Below are positions 1-8,286 of a stretch of 64,000 bases of DNA, piece after piece. The notes below the pieces were generated by a model. That model had not been told where the DNA came from and made no database searches. It saw only the letters and a list, made by a program, of their open reading frames with translations. The position numbers and the translations under genes were made by a program. This DNA is from SHZI01 sp964384525 (GTDB lineage Bacteria; Pseudomonadota; Gammaproteobacteria; Steroidobacterales; GCA-2729495), in contig CAYLKO010000007.1 of assembly GCA_964384525.1 (NCBI GenBank), forward strand, positions 1 to 64,000. The letters run 5' to 3'. Positions within the stretch are counted from its first letter, which is position 1. Every line of letters begins with the position of its first letter.

Positions 1-183
1 GCGTGCGGCGTTGACCACGACGATGTAGTCGCCGGTATCGACATGGGGGGTGAATTCGGGCTTGTGCTTGCCGCGCAGCCGAAAAGCGATCGCTGACGCG
101 AGACGACCCAGCGTCCGGTCCGTGGCATCGACCACGTACCAGCCGCGCCGGACTTCATGGGATTTGGCAGAAAACGTGCCCAT
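1..183 (-). CDS. rplM: 50S ribosomal protein L13, 5' part only
   Basis: Early-binding protein of the large ribosomal subunit. The first 61 codons are present and the gene runs off the left edge of the window. The visible residues include the L13 signatures WYVVDAT, LGRLAS, RGKHKPE and HVDTGDYIVVVNA in family order. The ATG at 183 is preceded by an AGG core about nine bases upstream. In proteobacteria rplM is normally followed by rpsI, which would lie outside this window. The 205 bp between this gene and the DUF481 gene must hold its promoter. Confidence 0.97.
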   Translation of the reverse strand, partial: MGTFSAKSHEVRRGWYVVDATDRTLGRLASAIAFRLRGKHKPEFTPHVDTGDYIVVVNAAR

Positions 184-316
184 CTATGCAACCTGTCTAT
201 TGAAACCTGTCTGGAAACCGACTTGCCTGAAACTGGTGGTCGTGCCGCCCGATCGCCCGGGGATCCGGACGCGGCAAGCCCTCTCGCCCAGGCGGGCCGC
301 AAAGTGTAGGGGGCTG

Positions 317-338
317 GCGGGGTTTTTTCAAACCCCGC
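317..338 (-). terminator. Hairpin downstream of the DUF481 gene
   Basis: A 9-bp inverted repeat (GCGGGGTTT / AAACCCCGC) with a 4-base loop lies about 50 bp beyond the stop of the DUF481 gene and upstream of rplM. There is no clear U-run after it on either strand, so termination is only a plausible role. Confidence 0.35.
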
Positions 339-388
339 GACAGGACGGCTTGGCTATTTCCCCGGCCGCCACCCCCGGAAACCGTCAC

Positions 389-1207
389 TCAGAAGCCGTA
401 TTCCAGGGAAATCGTGGTGTAGGTGTCGGTCTTGTCGAAGGGCCGATTCGGGGTCACCGAGGTGTCGACCTCGACATCGGAGTTGTGCTTGTAGGTGTAG
501 CCCAGCACCAGGCTCAGGTTGCCGATCACGCCGGCTTTCAACTGGCTGGTGCTCTCGGTGTAGGTATTGTCCGAGCCGGACAGGATCGACAGGCGCTGCA
601 CGAAGGCCGCATTTTCGCTGATGCTCCAGGTGTAGATACCCCGGATCAGACCGATGCCTTCGTCCTGGCTGCCGCCGCCCTTGAGGTCGGCCTGCTTGGC
701 GCCTACGCCCGCCTCGCCATCCAGAAAATGCCGTTCGCCGCGCAGAATCCGCCAGCCCAGACCAACCGCCTCATAGAGTTGCTGGTCATAAGCGGTGAAC
801 CGGTCCTTGTACCAGTCCACGGAACCAAAGCCGTAGTACGCCGCGGTGATGTCGTATTGCGACTGGAAGCCTGCCCAGTAGGACTCGGCGGTGGTTACGG
901 ATGCTGAATCACGGTTGGCCGCGCTGCTGGTGCCAACCGCAGTGGCGCCCAGGATATGGTGCCAGCGATTCTGGTCGTAGCGGCCCTCGCCTCTGAAGTT
1001 CGCCGCAGAACTGTCGGAATTGCCCGAGGTCTTGGCAAAGCCTGCCGCGAGCTTGCCGGACCATGGGCCGGCATCCGCCACCGCGTCAGCAGGCTTGACG
1101 ACTTCGCTCGCCATCTTGGTGCCGACCTGGGCCTGCACTGGCAGGGCCAGCGCCAGCAGTGCCACTGCCAGTGTCGAATGAATACGGAAAAACATGGATG
1201 TGTGCAT
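389..1207 (-). CDS. DUF481 family outer-membrane beta-barrel protein
   Basis: Predicted salt-induced outer-membrane protein of the YdiY/DUF481 type, 272 residues. The start at 1207 is preferred because it gives a classical signal peptide (short basic n-region, a hydrophobic stretch ending in ALPVQA, cleavage near residue 27) and has GAGG about nine bases upstream; the open frame extends further 5' but that extension is arginine- and proline-rich and looks non-coding. The mature part alternates aromatic and polar residues, has the family-like opening WSGKLAAGFAKTSGNS, and ends in LEYGF, a C-terminal aromatic expected of a barrel recognised by BamA. The cargo or role is unknown for the family. 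It stands alone, divergent from coq7. Confidence 0.85.
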   Translation of the reverse strand: MHTSMFFRIHSTLAVALLALALPVQAQVGTKMASEVVKPADAVADAGPWSGKLAAGFAKTSGNSDSSAANFRGEGRYDQNRWHHILGATAVGTSSAANRDSASVTTAESYWAGFQSQYDITAAYYGFGSVDWYKDRFTAYDQQLYEAVGLGWRILRGERHFLDGEAGVGAKQADLKGGGSQDEGIGLIRGIYTWSISENAAFVQRLSILSGSDNTYTESTSQLKAGVIGNLSLVLGYTYKHNSDVEVDTSVTPNRPFDKTDTYTTISLEYGF

Positions 1208-1274
1208 GCCGGAACCTCGGTTGCCTGGTTGTTGCCTGATTTTCTGGGATGAGTGGGCTTTGCGTGCAGCTGGA

Positions 1275-1304
1275 TTGCCCAGCGCGAAGGGCCGCAACGA
1301 TAAT
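1275..1304 (+). promoter_or_regulatory. Candidate sigma-70 promoter of coq7
   Basis: TTGCCC at 1275-1280 and GATAAT at 1299-1304 are separated by 18 bases. Transcription would start near 1311, ahead of both possible coq7 starts. Recognised by eye only. Confidence 0.4.
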
Positions 1305-1359
1305 GGATCCCGGGGCGTTAGTCTAATGTATGGACGGTACTGACCAGGATGTTGCAGCC

Positions 1360-2022
1360 ATGAAACCTCGAGCACTGGACCGGCTCCCTTCGTTTCTGGA
1401 TGGGGTATTGACCGAGCTGGACAGGGCCTTGCGGACGCTGTCGGCGGCGGATCTGCCGGCACGCCGCATGCCGCTGCCGTCCCAGGCGCCGCCCGCCGAC
1501 ATGCCGCTCTCGCCGCCCGAGCAGCGACTGTCCTCGGCCTTGATGCGGGTGAATCATGCAGGCGAGGTTGCAGCGCAGGCCTTGTATCGCGGGCAGGCGC
1601 TGACGACACCGGATGCCGAAGTACGCTCGGCCCTGCTCGAGGCAGCCCAGGACGAGCAGGATCATCTTGCCTGGTGCCGGCAGCGGATCAAGGATCTTGG
1701 CAGTCATGGCAGCGTGCTCGGCCCCGCGTGGTATGCCGGCAGCTTCGCCCTCGGCGCCGCGGCCGGACTGCTGCCACGACCCACGGCACTCGGCTTCATT
1801 CTGGAAACGGAACGCCAGGTCGAGGCTCACCTCACGGATCATCTGGCCCGCTTGCCGGTCAGCGACCATGCCAGTCGCGCCATCGTGGAGCAGATGCGCA
1901 GCGACGAGGCCGCGCATGGCGCCCACGCCCGGCAACTGGGCGCCGCCGAGTTGCCGAATCCGGTACGACAGGGCATGCGCCTTCTGGCAGGGATCATGAC
2001 CACGGTTGCCCACCGGATCTAG
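1360..2022 (+). CDS. coq7: 2-polyprenyl-3-methyl-6-methoxy-1,4-benzoquinone monooxygenase (Coq7)
   Basis: Di-iron hydroxylase that adds the last ring hydroxyl in ubiquinone synthesis; peripheral on the inner membrane. From the ATG at 1360 the protein has 220 residues. The two ferritin-like iron-binding repeats are clear: E69 in NHAGEVAA, E99 and H102 in DEQDHLAW, E151 in ETERQVEAH, and E183 and H186 in SDEAAHGAH. A 30-base upstream in-frame ATG at 1330 is possible, but AGGA lies ten bases before 1360 and family members begin close to the LDRL-like segment. Presence of Coq7 implies an aerobic ubiquinone route. Monocistronic between the DUF481 gene and crp. Confidence 0.95.
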   Translation: MKPRALDRLPSFLDGVLTELDRALRTLSAADLPARRMPLPSQAPPADMPLSPPEQRLSSALMRVNHAGEVAAQALYRGQALTTPDAEVRSALLEAAQDEQDHLAWCRQRIKDLGSHGSVLGPAWYAGSFALGAAAGLLPRPTALGFILETERQVEAHLTDHLARLPVSDHASRAIVEQMRSDEAAHGAHARQLGAAELPNPVRQGMRLLAGIMTTVAHRI

Positions 2023-2207
2023 CAATCGACCCGGTGGTGCCGGCCTGCCGCCCAATGTGAGAGGCTTCACAGTTCCGGCACGTGCCAGTACACGCAGTCG
2101 GTTGCTTGGACTACCGTAGCCCAGGATTCAACATATTCCCCGCTCTGGTTGGGGTTTTTCCAGGGGACAGGGGTCGGGCACATGTGGCTTATTGGGGAGA
2201 GACTGCA

Positions 2208-2876
2208 ATGGCTGTAACCGGCAAAGCGCTGAGTGATGTTCCGGCGATCAATCGTTTCCTGACTTACTGTCGGGTGCGAACGGTGCCGAGCAAAACCGTG
2301 ATGATTCATGCGGGCGACCTGCCCGACAGCCTGTACTACATCATCGACGGCTCGGTGGAAGTGATGATCGAGGATGAGGACGGCAACGAAATGGTGCTGG
2401 CCTATCTGAACAAGGGGCAATTTTTCGGCGAGATGGGCCTGTTCCATGAACAGCCGGCGCGCAGCGCCTGGGTGCGAACCCGCGTCAGTTCCGAAATTGC
2501 CGAAATGACCTATCCGCGCTTCCGGCAGATTGCCAGCGAAAGCCCCGGACTGGTTTTCGAGCTGGCCACCCAGCTCGCGACACGCCTCGATCGGACCAAC
2601 CGGAAGCTGGGTGACCTGGCCTTCGTCGATGTCACCGGCCGTGTCGCCCACGCGATCATGGATCTCTGCAGCGAACCCGACGCCATGACGCATCCTGACG
2701 GGATGCAGATCAAGGTCAGCCGTCAGGAGCTGTCGCGTCTGGTGGGTTGCTCCCGCGAAATGGCGGGTCGCGTGCTGAAGGTGCTGGAAGATCAGGGCCT
2801 GATCACCGCAACCGGCAAGACCATCGTGGTTTACAACGCCCGCCCGAAACCGAAACTGCGGGCAGTGGGCCTCTAG
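2208..2876 (+). CDS. crp: cAMP receptor protein family regulator (Crp/Vfr/Clp type)
   Basis: Global transcription regulator, 222 residues. The cyclic-nucleotide-binding beta-roll covers roughly residues 15-115, with GEMGLF at 74-79 and RSAWVR at 85-90, the phosphate-binding cassette. A long dimer helix follows, then a winged helix-turn-helix whose recognition segment RQELSRLVGCSREMAGRVL occupies 172-190. DVTGRVAHAIMDL and DAMTHPDGMQIK are near identical to the E. coli Crp hinge. T130 aligns with the cAMP-contacting threonine; the next residue is Asn where E. coli has Ser, so ligand specificity could differ as in Xanthomonas Clp (inference). The start at 2208 has GGGGAGA about eight bases upstream. 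Transcribed alone toward rpe. Confidence 0.93.
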   Translation: MAVTGKALSDVPAINRFLTYCRVRTVPSKTVMIHAGDLPDSLYYIIDGSVEVMIEDEDGNEMVLAYLNKGQFFGEMGLFHEQPARSAWVRTRVSSEIAEMTYPRFRQIASESPGLVFELATQLATRLDRTNRKLGDLAFVDVTGRVAHAIMDLCSEPDAMTHPDGMQIKVSRQELSRLVGCSREMAGRVLKVLEDQGLITATGKTIVVYNARPKPKLRAVGL

Positions 2877-2889
2877 AGTCGAACATCCC

Positions 2890-2933
2890 GCAGGAGCGAC
2901 ATCAGCTCTGGTGTTGCTCCTGCGCGGATGCAA
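2890..2933. terminator. Hairpin between the convergent crp and rpe genes
   Basis: GCAGGAGC at 2890-2897 is complementary to GCTCCTGC at 2926-2933, and the bases between extend the stem with a few mismatches. It begins 14 bases after the crp stop and overlaps the last codons of rpe, so it could end transcription from either side. No U-run follows. Confidence 0.4.
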
Positions 2934-3591
2934 GCCCGGCCCGCATCCGGCGTATCGTCGCCGCATAGTCGCCGCCGCCGAAGATCGCCGACCCGGCAAC
3001 AAACACATCAGCACCAGCCCCGGCCGCCGCACGGATATTGTCCGGATTGATGCCGCCATCGATTTCCAGGCGTATCGGCTTCCCGAGCCGGCGGATGCGC
3101 TGACGGATCGCCTCGAGTTTGGGCAGGCTGCCCGGAATGAACGCCTGGCCCGCAAAGCCGGGATTGACCGACATCACGAGCACCATGTCCAGCAGGGGCA
3201 GCGTGTAGTCGAGGCATTCGAGCGCCGTCGCCGGATTCAACACGAGCCCCGGACTGCAGCCCAGCTCCCGGATCAGATTGATCGTGCGGTCCACATGCAG
3301 CGTGGCTTCCGGATGAAAGCTGATCCAGCTGGCGCCGGCAGCGGCGAAGGCCCGCGCCATTTCATCAACCGGCTGCACCATCAGATGCACATCGATGGGC
3401 GCCGTGATGCCCCGCTTGCGGAGCGCCGCGCACACCAGCGGCCCGAGCGTGAGATTGGGCACGTAGTGGTTGTCCATGACATCGAAATGAATGACATCCG
3501 CGCCGGCCGCGAGCACGGCCTCGACTTCCTCGCCAAGGCGGGCGAAGTCGGCGGAGAGTATCGAGGGTGCGATCAGGAAGGCGGACATCAC
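2902..3591 (-). CDS. rpe: Ribulose-phosphate 3-epimerase
   Basis: Interconverts ribulose 5-phosphate and xylulose 5-phosphate in the pentose phosphate pathway; cytosolic metal-dependent TIM barrel. 229 residues, the usual length. Family signatures are all present: APSILSADFARLG at the N-terminus, metal and catalytic residues in IHFDVMDNHYVPN and DVHLMV, the conserved FHPEA, VLVMSVNPGFAGQ, and the phosphate-binding EIDGGIN and VAGSAIFG. It converges on crp with a 25-base gap and lies 17 bases downstream of djlA, with which it is probably not co-transcribed in a fixed order that can be proved here. Confidence 0.97.
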   Translation of the reverse strand: MMSAFLIAPSILSADFARLGEEVEAVLAAGADVIHFDVMDNHYVPNLTLGPLVCAALRKRGITAPIDVHLMVQPVDEMARAFAAAGASWISFHPEATLHVDRTINLIRELGCSPGLVLNPATALECLDYTLPLLDMVLVMSVNPGFAGQAFIPGSLPKLEAIRQRIRRLGKPIRLEIDGGINPDNIRAAAGAGADVFVAGSAIFGGGDYAATIRRMRAGLASAQEQHQS

Positions 3592-3608
3592 GGAAATATA
3601 GCACGCGA

Positions 3609-4433
3609 CTATTTCAGTCCCCGCCGTTCACAGATGAGGTCGTAGGCCGCACGGATTTCGTGAGTGCGCTCCTGCGCAGCTTCCAGCATGGCCTCCGGCA
3701 GCCCCCGGGCTGCCTGTTTGTCCGGATGATGCTGGTTCATCAGGCGGCGGTAGGCGGTCTTCACTTCGGCATCCGTCGCCGAGGGCATCAGCCCGAGGGC
3801 GCCATAGGCGCCATCAACGGACTGGGTGGGCGCCGTTGCCGGTCTGTGCTGCCTGAAGTTGCGGCGGGCGCGCAGCACTGCTTCGAGATGCACCAGATCC
3901 AGACGGGTGACGCCCAGGGTTTCGGCCATGGCGAGGAGCAACGCCTGCTCCCGCGCACTGATCGCCGCCTTGCCCAGGACAAAATCCATCTGGATCTCCA
4001 GGAAGGTCCGCAGCAGATCCGGCTCGCGACGACACGCCCGACGCAATGCCGCCACGCGCCGGCGCAGCGGAAAATCGGCGGCCTTGCCCGCGGTGAAGCA
4101 CTCGATGGCCCTGAGGACGGCTTCGGGCTTCAGGCGCATCTCCGCCATGATGGTGCGGGCCGCCGCGATTTCAGCCTCCGACACCTGCCCATCGGCCTTG
4201 GCGAGCGCACCCAGTCCCTGGAAGGTGGTTTCGAAAAACAACCTTTGACGATCAGCTGCCGAGTAGACCTCCGTGTCGTCGGTTTCCGCATCGAAGCCGT
4301 CGTAACCGAGTGCGCCGAGGCCACCGGCTCCCCGATCGAACTGATGGCCAAGCGCGCCGCCGATGACCGCACCGACCGGCCCACCCACGATGAAGCCGAG
4401 GACGCCACCACCAAGCTTGCCGATCCATGTCAT
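3609..4433 (-). CDS. djlA: DjlA-like membrane-anchored J-domain co-chaperone with TerB domain
   Basis: Stimulates DnaK ATPase; inner-membrane anchored. 274 residues from the ATG at 4433. Order of parts: a glycine-rich transmembrane segment at about residues 7-30, a TerB-like helical domain at about 65-190 (KADGQVSEAEI at 80-90), and a C-terminal J domain from about 205 with the essential HPD at 236-238. This is the layout of E. coli DjlA (type III J protein). The upstream open frame is long but overlaps purC antisense, and the start chosen opens directly on the membrane segment. The linker is short and the last residues end inside the J domain. Confidence 0.88.
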   Translation of the reverse strand: MTWIGKLGGGVLGFIVGGPVGAVIGGALGHQFDRGAGGLGALGYDGFDAETDDTEVYSAADRQRLFFETTFQGLGALAKADGQVSEAEIAAARTIMAEMRLKPEAVLRAIECFTAGKAADFPLRRRVAALRRACRREPDLLRTFLEIQMDFVLGKAAISAREQALLLAMAETLGVTRLDLVHLEAVLRARRNFRQHRPATAPTQSVDGAYGALGLMPSATDAEVKTAYRRLMNQHHPDKQAARGLPEAMLEAAQERTHEIRAAYDLICERRGLK

Positions 4434-4525
4434 GTGCAGTCTCTGCCGGTCCTGAAAGCAGGCCGGAAGTGTTCCTTGAAAAAAATCATGATGAAGCGAC
4501 AGGGGGCAAGCGCGGACAGGGCTGC

Positions 4526-4531
4526 TAGAAT
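4526..4531 (+). promoter_or_regulatory. -10 box immediately upstream of purC
   Basis: TAGAAT lies seven bases before the purC ATG. No good -35 hexamer is visible 16-19 bases upstream and no Shine-Dalgarno sequence separates it from the start codon, so the message may be leaderless. Confidence 0.4.
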
Positions 4532-4538
4532 CCCGCCG

Positions 4539-5447
4539 ATGACGCGGAGCATTGCCCCTGACGCCCTGTACGAATCCAGATTGACAGCCCTCCCCCGGCT
4601 CAGTCAAGGCAAGGTCCGTGACATTTACGGCATCGATGAACAGCACCTGCTGATCGTCACGACCGACCGGCTTTCGGCCTTCGATGTGGTGATGCCGGAC
4701 CCGGTTCCGGGCAAGGGCGAAGTGCTGACCCGGTTGTCGCATTTCTGGTTTCAGCGCACCAGCAGCATTGTCCGGAACCACCTGGCGACGCTGCCCCTGG
4801 AACAGGTCATCGCTGATCCTGTCGAGCGGGCCGTGGTGGCCAGCCGATCCATGGTGGTGCGCCGGCTGAAGCCGCTGCCCATCGAGGCGGTGGTCCGGGG
4901 CTACCTGATCGGATCCGGCTACAAGGACTATCAGTCGACGGGCGCAGTCTGCGGCATCCAGCTGCCGGCCGGCCTGCCGCTGGCGGCGCAATTGCCGGCA
5001 CCGATCTTCACGCCGGCCACGAAAGCGGCGGCCGGCGAGCATGACGAAAACATAAGCTTTGCCGAATGCGAAGCCCTGCTGGGACCGAACCTGGCACTGC
5101 AGGTCCGTGATCTTGCCCTGCGCATCTACACGGAGGGCGCCGCCTATGCCCGCAGCCGCGGCATCCTCATCGCCGATACCAAATTCGAGTTCGGGCTGGA
5201 TGACGCCGGCGCGCTGTACCTGATCGACGAAGTCATGACACCGGATTCATCCCGGTTCTGGCCCGCAGCCGATTACCGCACGGGCCTGAGTCCGCCGAGC
5301 TTCGACAAGCAGTTCGTGCGCGACTACCTGGAGACGCTCGACTGGAACAAGAAGGCGCCAGGGCCGAAACTGCCTGCTGACGTGCTTCGTCGCACGGCAG
5401 AGAAGTATCAACGGGTGCTGGAGATCCTGACGGCGCCGGCCGGCTAG
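4539..5447 (+). CDS. purC: Phosphoribosylaminoimidazole-succinocarboxamide synthase
   Basis: SAICAR synthetase, the ATP-dependent step that joins aspartate to CAIR in purine synthesis. 302 residues, the longer class of PurC found in many proteobacteria and fungi rather than the 237-residue E. coli form. QGKVRDIY at 23-30 is the nucleotide-binding glycine-rich loop; IVTTDRLSAFDVVMPDPVPGKG, EAVVRGYLIGSGYKDY, DTKFEFG and IDEVMTPDSSRFW follow in order. The ATG at 4539 fits the family N-terminus; the frame is open upstream but reads antisense through djlA and is not coding. It overlaps the convergent pmbA stop by four bases. Confidence 0.97.
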   Translation: MTRSIAPDALYESRLTALPRLSQGKVRDIYGIDEQHLLIVTTDRLSAFDVVMPDPVPGKGEVLTRLSHFWFQRTSSIVRNHLATLPLEQVIADPVERAVVASRSMVVRRLKPLPIEAVVRGYLIGSGYKDYQSTGAVCGIQLPAGLPLAAQLPAPIFTPATKAAAGEHDENISFAECEALLGPNLALQVRDLALRIYTEGAAYARSRGILIADTKFEFGLDDAGALYLIDEVMTPDSSRFWPAADYRTGLSPPSFDKQFVRDYLETLDWNKKAPGPKLPADVLRRTAEKYQRVLEILTAPAG

Positions 5448-6805
5448 CTGCCCGCGATCGTCATCGCCTCGAGCAGAATCGACCCGGTCAGGATGCCGCC
5501 CCGCCGATCGACATCGCTGCCGATGGCGGCGATGCCGCGATACATGTCCTTCAGGTTGCCGGCCACCGTGATCTCGGTTACCGGATACTGGATCTCGCCA
5601 TTCTCGACCCAGAAACCGCTGGCGCCACGCGAGTAGTCGCCCGTCACCGGATTGACGCCGCTGCCCATCAGGTCGGTGATCACCAAGCCGCGATTCATCG
5701 TCTGCAGGAGTTCCCCGAAGGTTCCGGCGGTGCTGCGCACCACGAGATTGTGCGCACCGCCGGCATTGCCCGTCGAGGCCATGCCGAGCTTGCGGGCATA
5801 GTAGCTGCCGAGCAGATAACCGCGCAGCACACCGGCGTCGATCAAGCGCCGCTCCCCGGTGGCGACACCTTCGTCGTCGAAGGGGGCGCTGGCCAGCGCT
5901 TTCAGCAGATGCGGTTGCTCGTCGATGGTCACGCGTCTGGCGAATACTTCGGTATCCAGCGCGTCCAGCAGGAAGGTGGACTTGCGATACAGCGCGCCGC
6001 CGCTGATCGCACCCAGCAGGTGACCGATCAAGCCACGGGCGACGCGTGCCGGGAAAATGACCGGCGCCACACGGGTCTTGAGCTTGATGCCACCGAGGCG
6101 GGCAACCGTGCGCCGCCCGGCCTCGCGGCCGATGTCTTCCGGCCGGGGCAATTCGGCCGCATCCCTGGTCACGGCGTATTCGTAATCGGTTTCCATCGCG
6201 CCGTTTTCCGCGGCCACGACCGAGCAGGAAATGCCGTGGTCGGACTCCGCGTAACCACCGAGAAAGCCGTGACTGTTGCCGTACACCCGCAGGCCTTCGC
6301 TGGTGCTTACCGATGCACCTTCGGAATTGGTGATGCGCGGATCGAGATCCAGAGCCGCCGATTCGCAGGCGGTGGCGAGCTCGATCGCCGTCGCCGGATC
6401 GATCTGCCAGGGATGATGCAGATAAAGTGACGGCACGGTTTTCGCGAGCCGCTCGGGATCAGCCAGCCCGGATGCCGGATCTTCGGCGCCGTAACGCGCC
6501 AGCGCACAGGCCTTGCGCACCGACTCCTCCAGCGCGGCAGGCCGCAGGTCGGAGGTGCTGGCACTGCCTTTGCGCTTGCCGAGCCAGACCGTCACGCCCA
6601 ATCCCTGATCGCGTTGATGGCGCAGCGTTTCCACCTCCCGCATGCGCACGCTGACGGAAAACCCGGTGCCATAACTGGCGGAACACTCAGCCTGGGATGC
6701 CCCCAGGTCCCTGGCCAGGCGCAGGACGTCCTTGACCTTTTCCTCGAGGATTTCCCGACCATTGTCGAGATCCAGTGCATTGCCTTTGCTCATGTCCGTG
6801 CTCAT
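5444..6805 (-). CDS. pmbA: Metalloprotease-complex subunit PmbA (TldE)
   Basis: Partner of TldD in a heteromeric protease that degrades unfolded peptides, CcdA in E. coli, and finishes microcin B17. 453 residues. Like other PmbA proteins it lacks the HExxH zinc motif, which is supplied by TldD. Recognisable family segments include ECSASYGTGFSVSVRM and LRHQRDQGLGVTVW near the N-terminus, and MGSGVNPVTGDYSRGASGFW and ITVAGNLKDM near the C-terminus. The ATG overlaps the tldD stop by four bases (ATGA), so the two are translationally coupled. It is the last gene of the long minus-strand run that begins at cysS. Confidence 0.96.
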   Translation of the reverse strand: MSTDMSKGNALDLDNGREILEEKVKDVLRLARDLGASQAECSASYGTGFSVSVRMREVETLRHQRDQGLGVTVWLGKRKGSASTSDLRPAALEESVRKACALARYGAEDPASGLADPERLAKTVPSLYLHHPWQIDPATAIELATACESAALDLDPRITNSEGASVSTSEGLRVYGNSHGFLGGYAESDHGISCSVVAAENGAMETDYEYAVTRDAAELPRPEDIGREAGRRTVARLGGIKLKTRVAPVIFPARVARGLIGHLLGAISGGALYRKSTFLLDALDTEVFARRVTIDEQPHLLKALASAPFDDEGVATGERRLIDAGVLRGYLLGSYYARKLGMASTGNAGGAHNLVVRSTAGTFGELLQTMNRGLVITDLMGSGVNPVTGDYSRGASGFWVENGEIQYPVTEITVAGNLKDMYRGIAAIGSDVDRRGGILTGSILLEAMTIAGS

Positions 6806-8280
6806 TCCGGGGCTCCGGCATCATCACCGGCGGTGCCGCCCACCGTCAGTCCATCGATGCGCAGGGTGGGTTGCCCAACCCCCACCGGCACCGACTGGCC
6901 CTCCTTGCCACAGACACCGATGCCCGTGTCGAGCGCGAGATCGTTGCCCACCATGCTGACGCGATTGAGCACGCTCGGCCCGTCGCCGACCAGCGTCGCA
7001 TCGCGGATCGGCGCGGTGAGCTTGCCGTTTTCGATGCGATAGGCTTCAGTCGCAGAAAATACGAATTTCCCGGACGTGATGTCCACCTGCCCGCCGCCGA
7101 AGTTGCGGGCGTAGATGCCTTTCTTCACCGACGCAATGATCTCGTCTGGATGATGGGGGCCGGCCAGCATGTAGGTATTGGTCATGCGCGGCAGCGGCAG
7201 ATGGGCGAACGATTGCCGCCGGCCATTGCCTGTGGAACCAGTGCCCATGAGCCGGGCATTCATCCGGTCCTGAAGGTAGCCGCGCAGGATGCCGTTCTCG
7301 ATCAACACGGTGTTCTGCGTGGGGGTGCCTTCGTCGTCCACGTTGAGTGATCCCCGGCGACCGGCCAGCGTGCCGTCATCCACGACCGTGCAGAGCTCGG
7401 AAGCCACGCGTTCGCCGATCCGTCCGGTAAATGCGGAGGTGCCCTTGCGATTGAAGTCGCCCTCCAGCCCATGGCCGATCGCTTCATGCAGCAGCACACC
7501 CGGCCAGCCCGGACCCAGCACCACCACCATTTCCCCGGAGGGGGCCGGCACCGCGCCCAGATTGACCACGGCCTGGCGCACGGCTTCACGGCCATATTCC
7601 AGGACCTGTTCGCGACTGAAATACTCGTAACCAAAACGCCCGCCGCCGCCGGCATAGCCCTGCTCGCGCCGGCCGCCGTCTTCCACGATCACGGAAATAT
7701 TGAAACGCACCAGCGGACGAACGTCGGCCGCCATCACGCCATCACTGGCGCAGACCAGCATCACGTCGTGCGCCGCCGCCAGACTGGCGACCACCTGCTT
7801 CACCCGCGGATCCAGCGCCCGCACATCCCGATCAACCTGCTGGAGCAACGCCACCTTGGCGTCATCCATCAGCGTGGGCAACGGATCGATCGGTGGATAG
7901 AGCCGATGCCCGGAGCGGGGCTGCCAGGCCTGCACCCGCCCCTGCTGACCCTGACGCACGATGGCGCTGGCGGCAGCCGATGCCTGCAACAGCGAAGGCA
8001 CCAGCACTTCATCCGAATAGGCAAAGCCGGTTTTCTCGCCGGCCATCGCCCGGACACCCACACCCTGCTCGATGCTGTGGGCGCCTTCCTTCACGATGCC
8101 ATCTTCCAGCGTCCACGATTCCTGGCGGGCAATCTGGAAGTACAGATCCGCGTTATCCACGTCGCCGCGCATCAGGGTGCCCAGGGCCCGCTCCAGATCG
8201 CGATCGGCGATGCCGGCTGCGTCCAGCACGTTGCTGCGCACGGTGGCGAGTGGTGACAACGGTGTGACTGCTGTGTTCAT
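6802..8280 (-). CDS. tldD: Metalloprotease TldD
   Basis: Catalytic subunit of the TldD-PmbA protease. 492 residues, near the 481 of E. coli. The zinc-binding HEAIGH lies at 265-270, followed by LEGDFNRKGTSAF as in the family, and the C-terminal part has GGGQVDITSGKFVF and the terminal GxCGKEGQxVPVGVGQP block with the cysteine that contributes to the metal site. The ATG is six bases from the end of the upstream nitrilase-family gene and the stop overlaps pmbA. No ribosomally synthesised peptide cluster is visible nearby, so a housekeeping role is likelier. Confidence 0.97.
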   Translation of the reverse strand: MNTAVTPLSPLATVRSNVLDAAGIADRDLERALGTLMRGDVDNADLYFQIARQESWTLEDGIVKEGAHSIEQGVGVRAMAGEKTGFAYSDEVLVPSLLQASAAASAIVRQGQQGRVQAWQPRSGHRLYPPIDPLPTLMDDAKVALLQQVDRDVRALDPRVKQVVASLAAAHDVMLVCASDGVMAADVRPLVRFNISVIVEDGGRREQGYAGGGGRFGYEYFSREQVLEYGREAVRQAVVNLGAVPAPSGEMVVVLGPGWPGVLLHEAIGHGLEGDFNRKGTSAFTGRIGERVASELCTVVDDGTLAGRRGSLNVDDEGTPTQNTVLIENGILRGYLQDRMNARLMGTGSTGNGRRQSFAHLPLPRMTNTYMLAGPHHPDEIIASVKKGIYARNFGGGQVDITSGKFVFSATEAYRIENGKLTAPIRDATLVGDGPSVLNRVSMVGNDLALDTGIGVCGKEGQSVPVGVGQPTLRIDGLTVGGTAGDDAGAPE

Positions 8281-8286
8281 GCTGGA

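Noticed and set aside
3609..5447. Much longer versions of djlA and purC reading into each other
   Set aside because: The 5' extensions overlap antisense and have no family similarity; internal starts match family N-termini.
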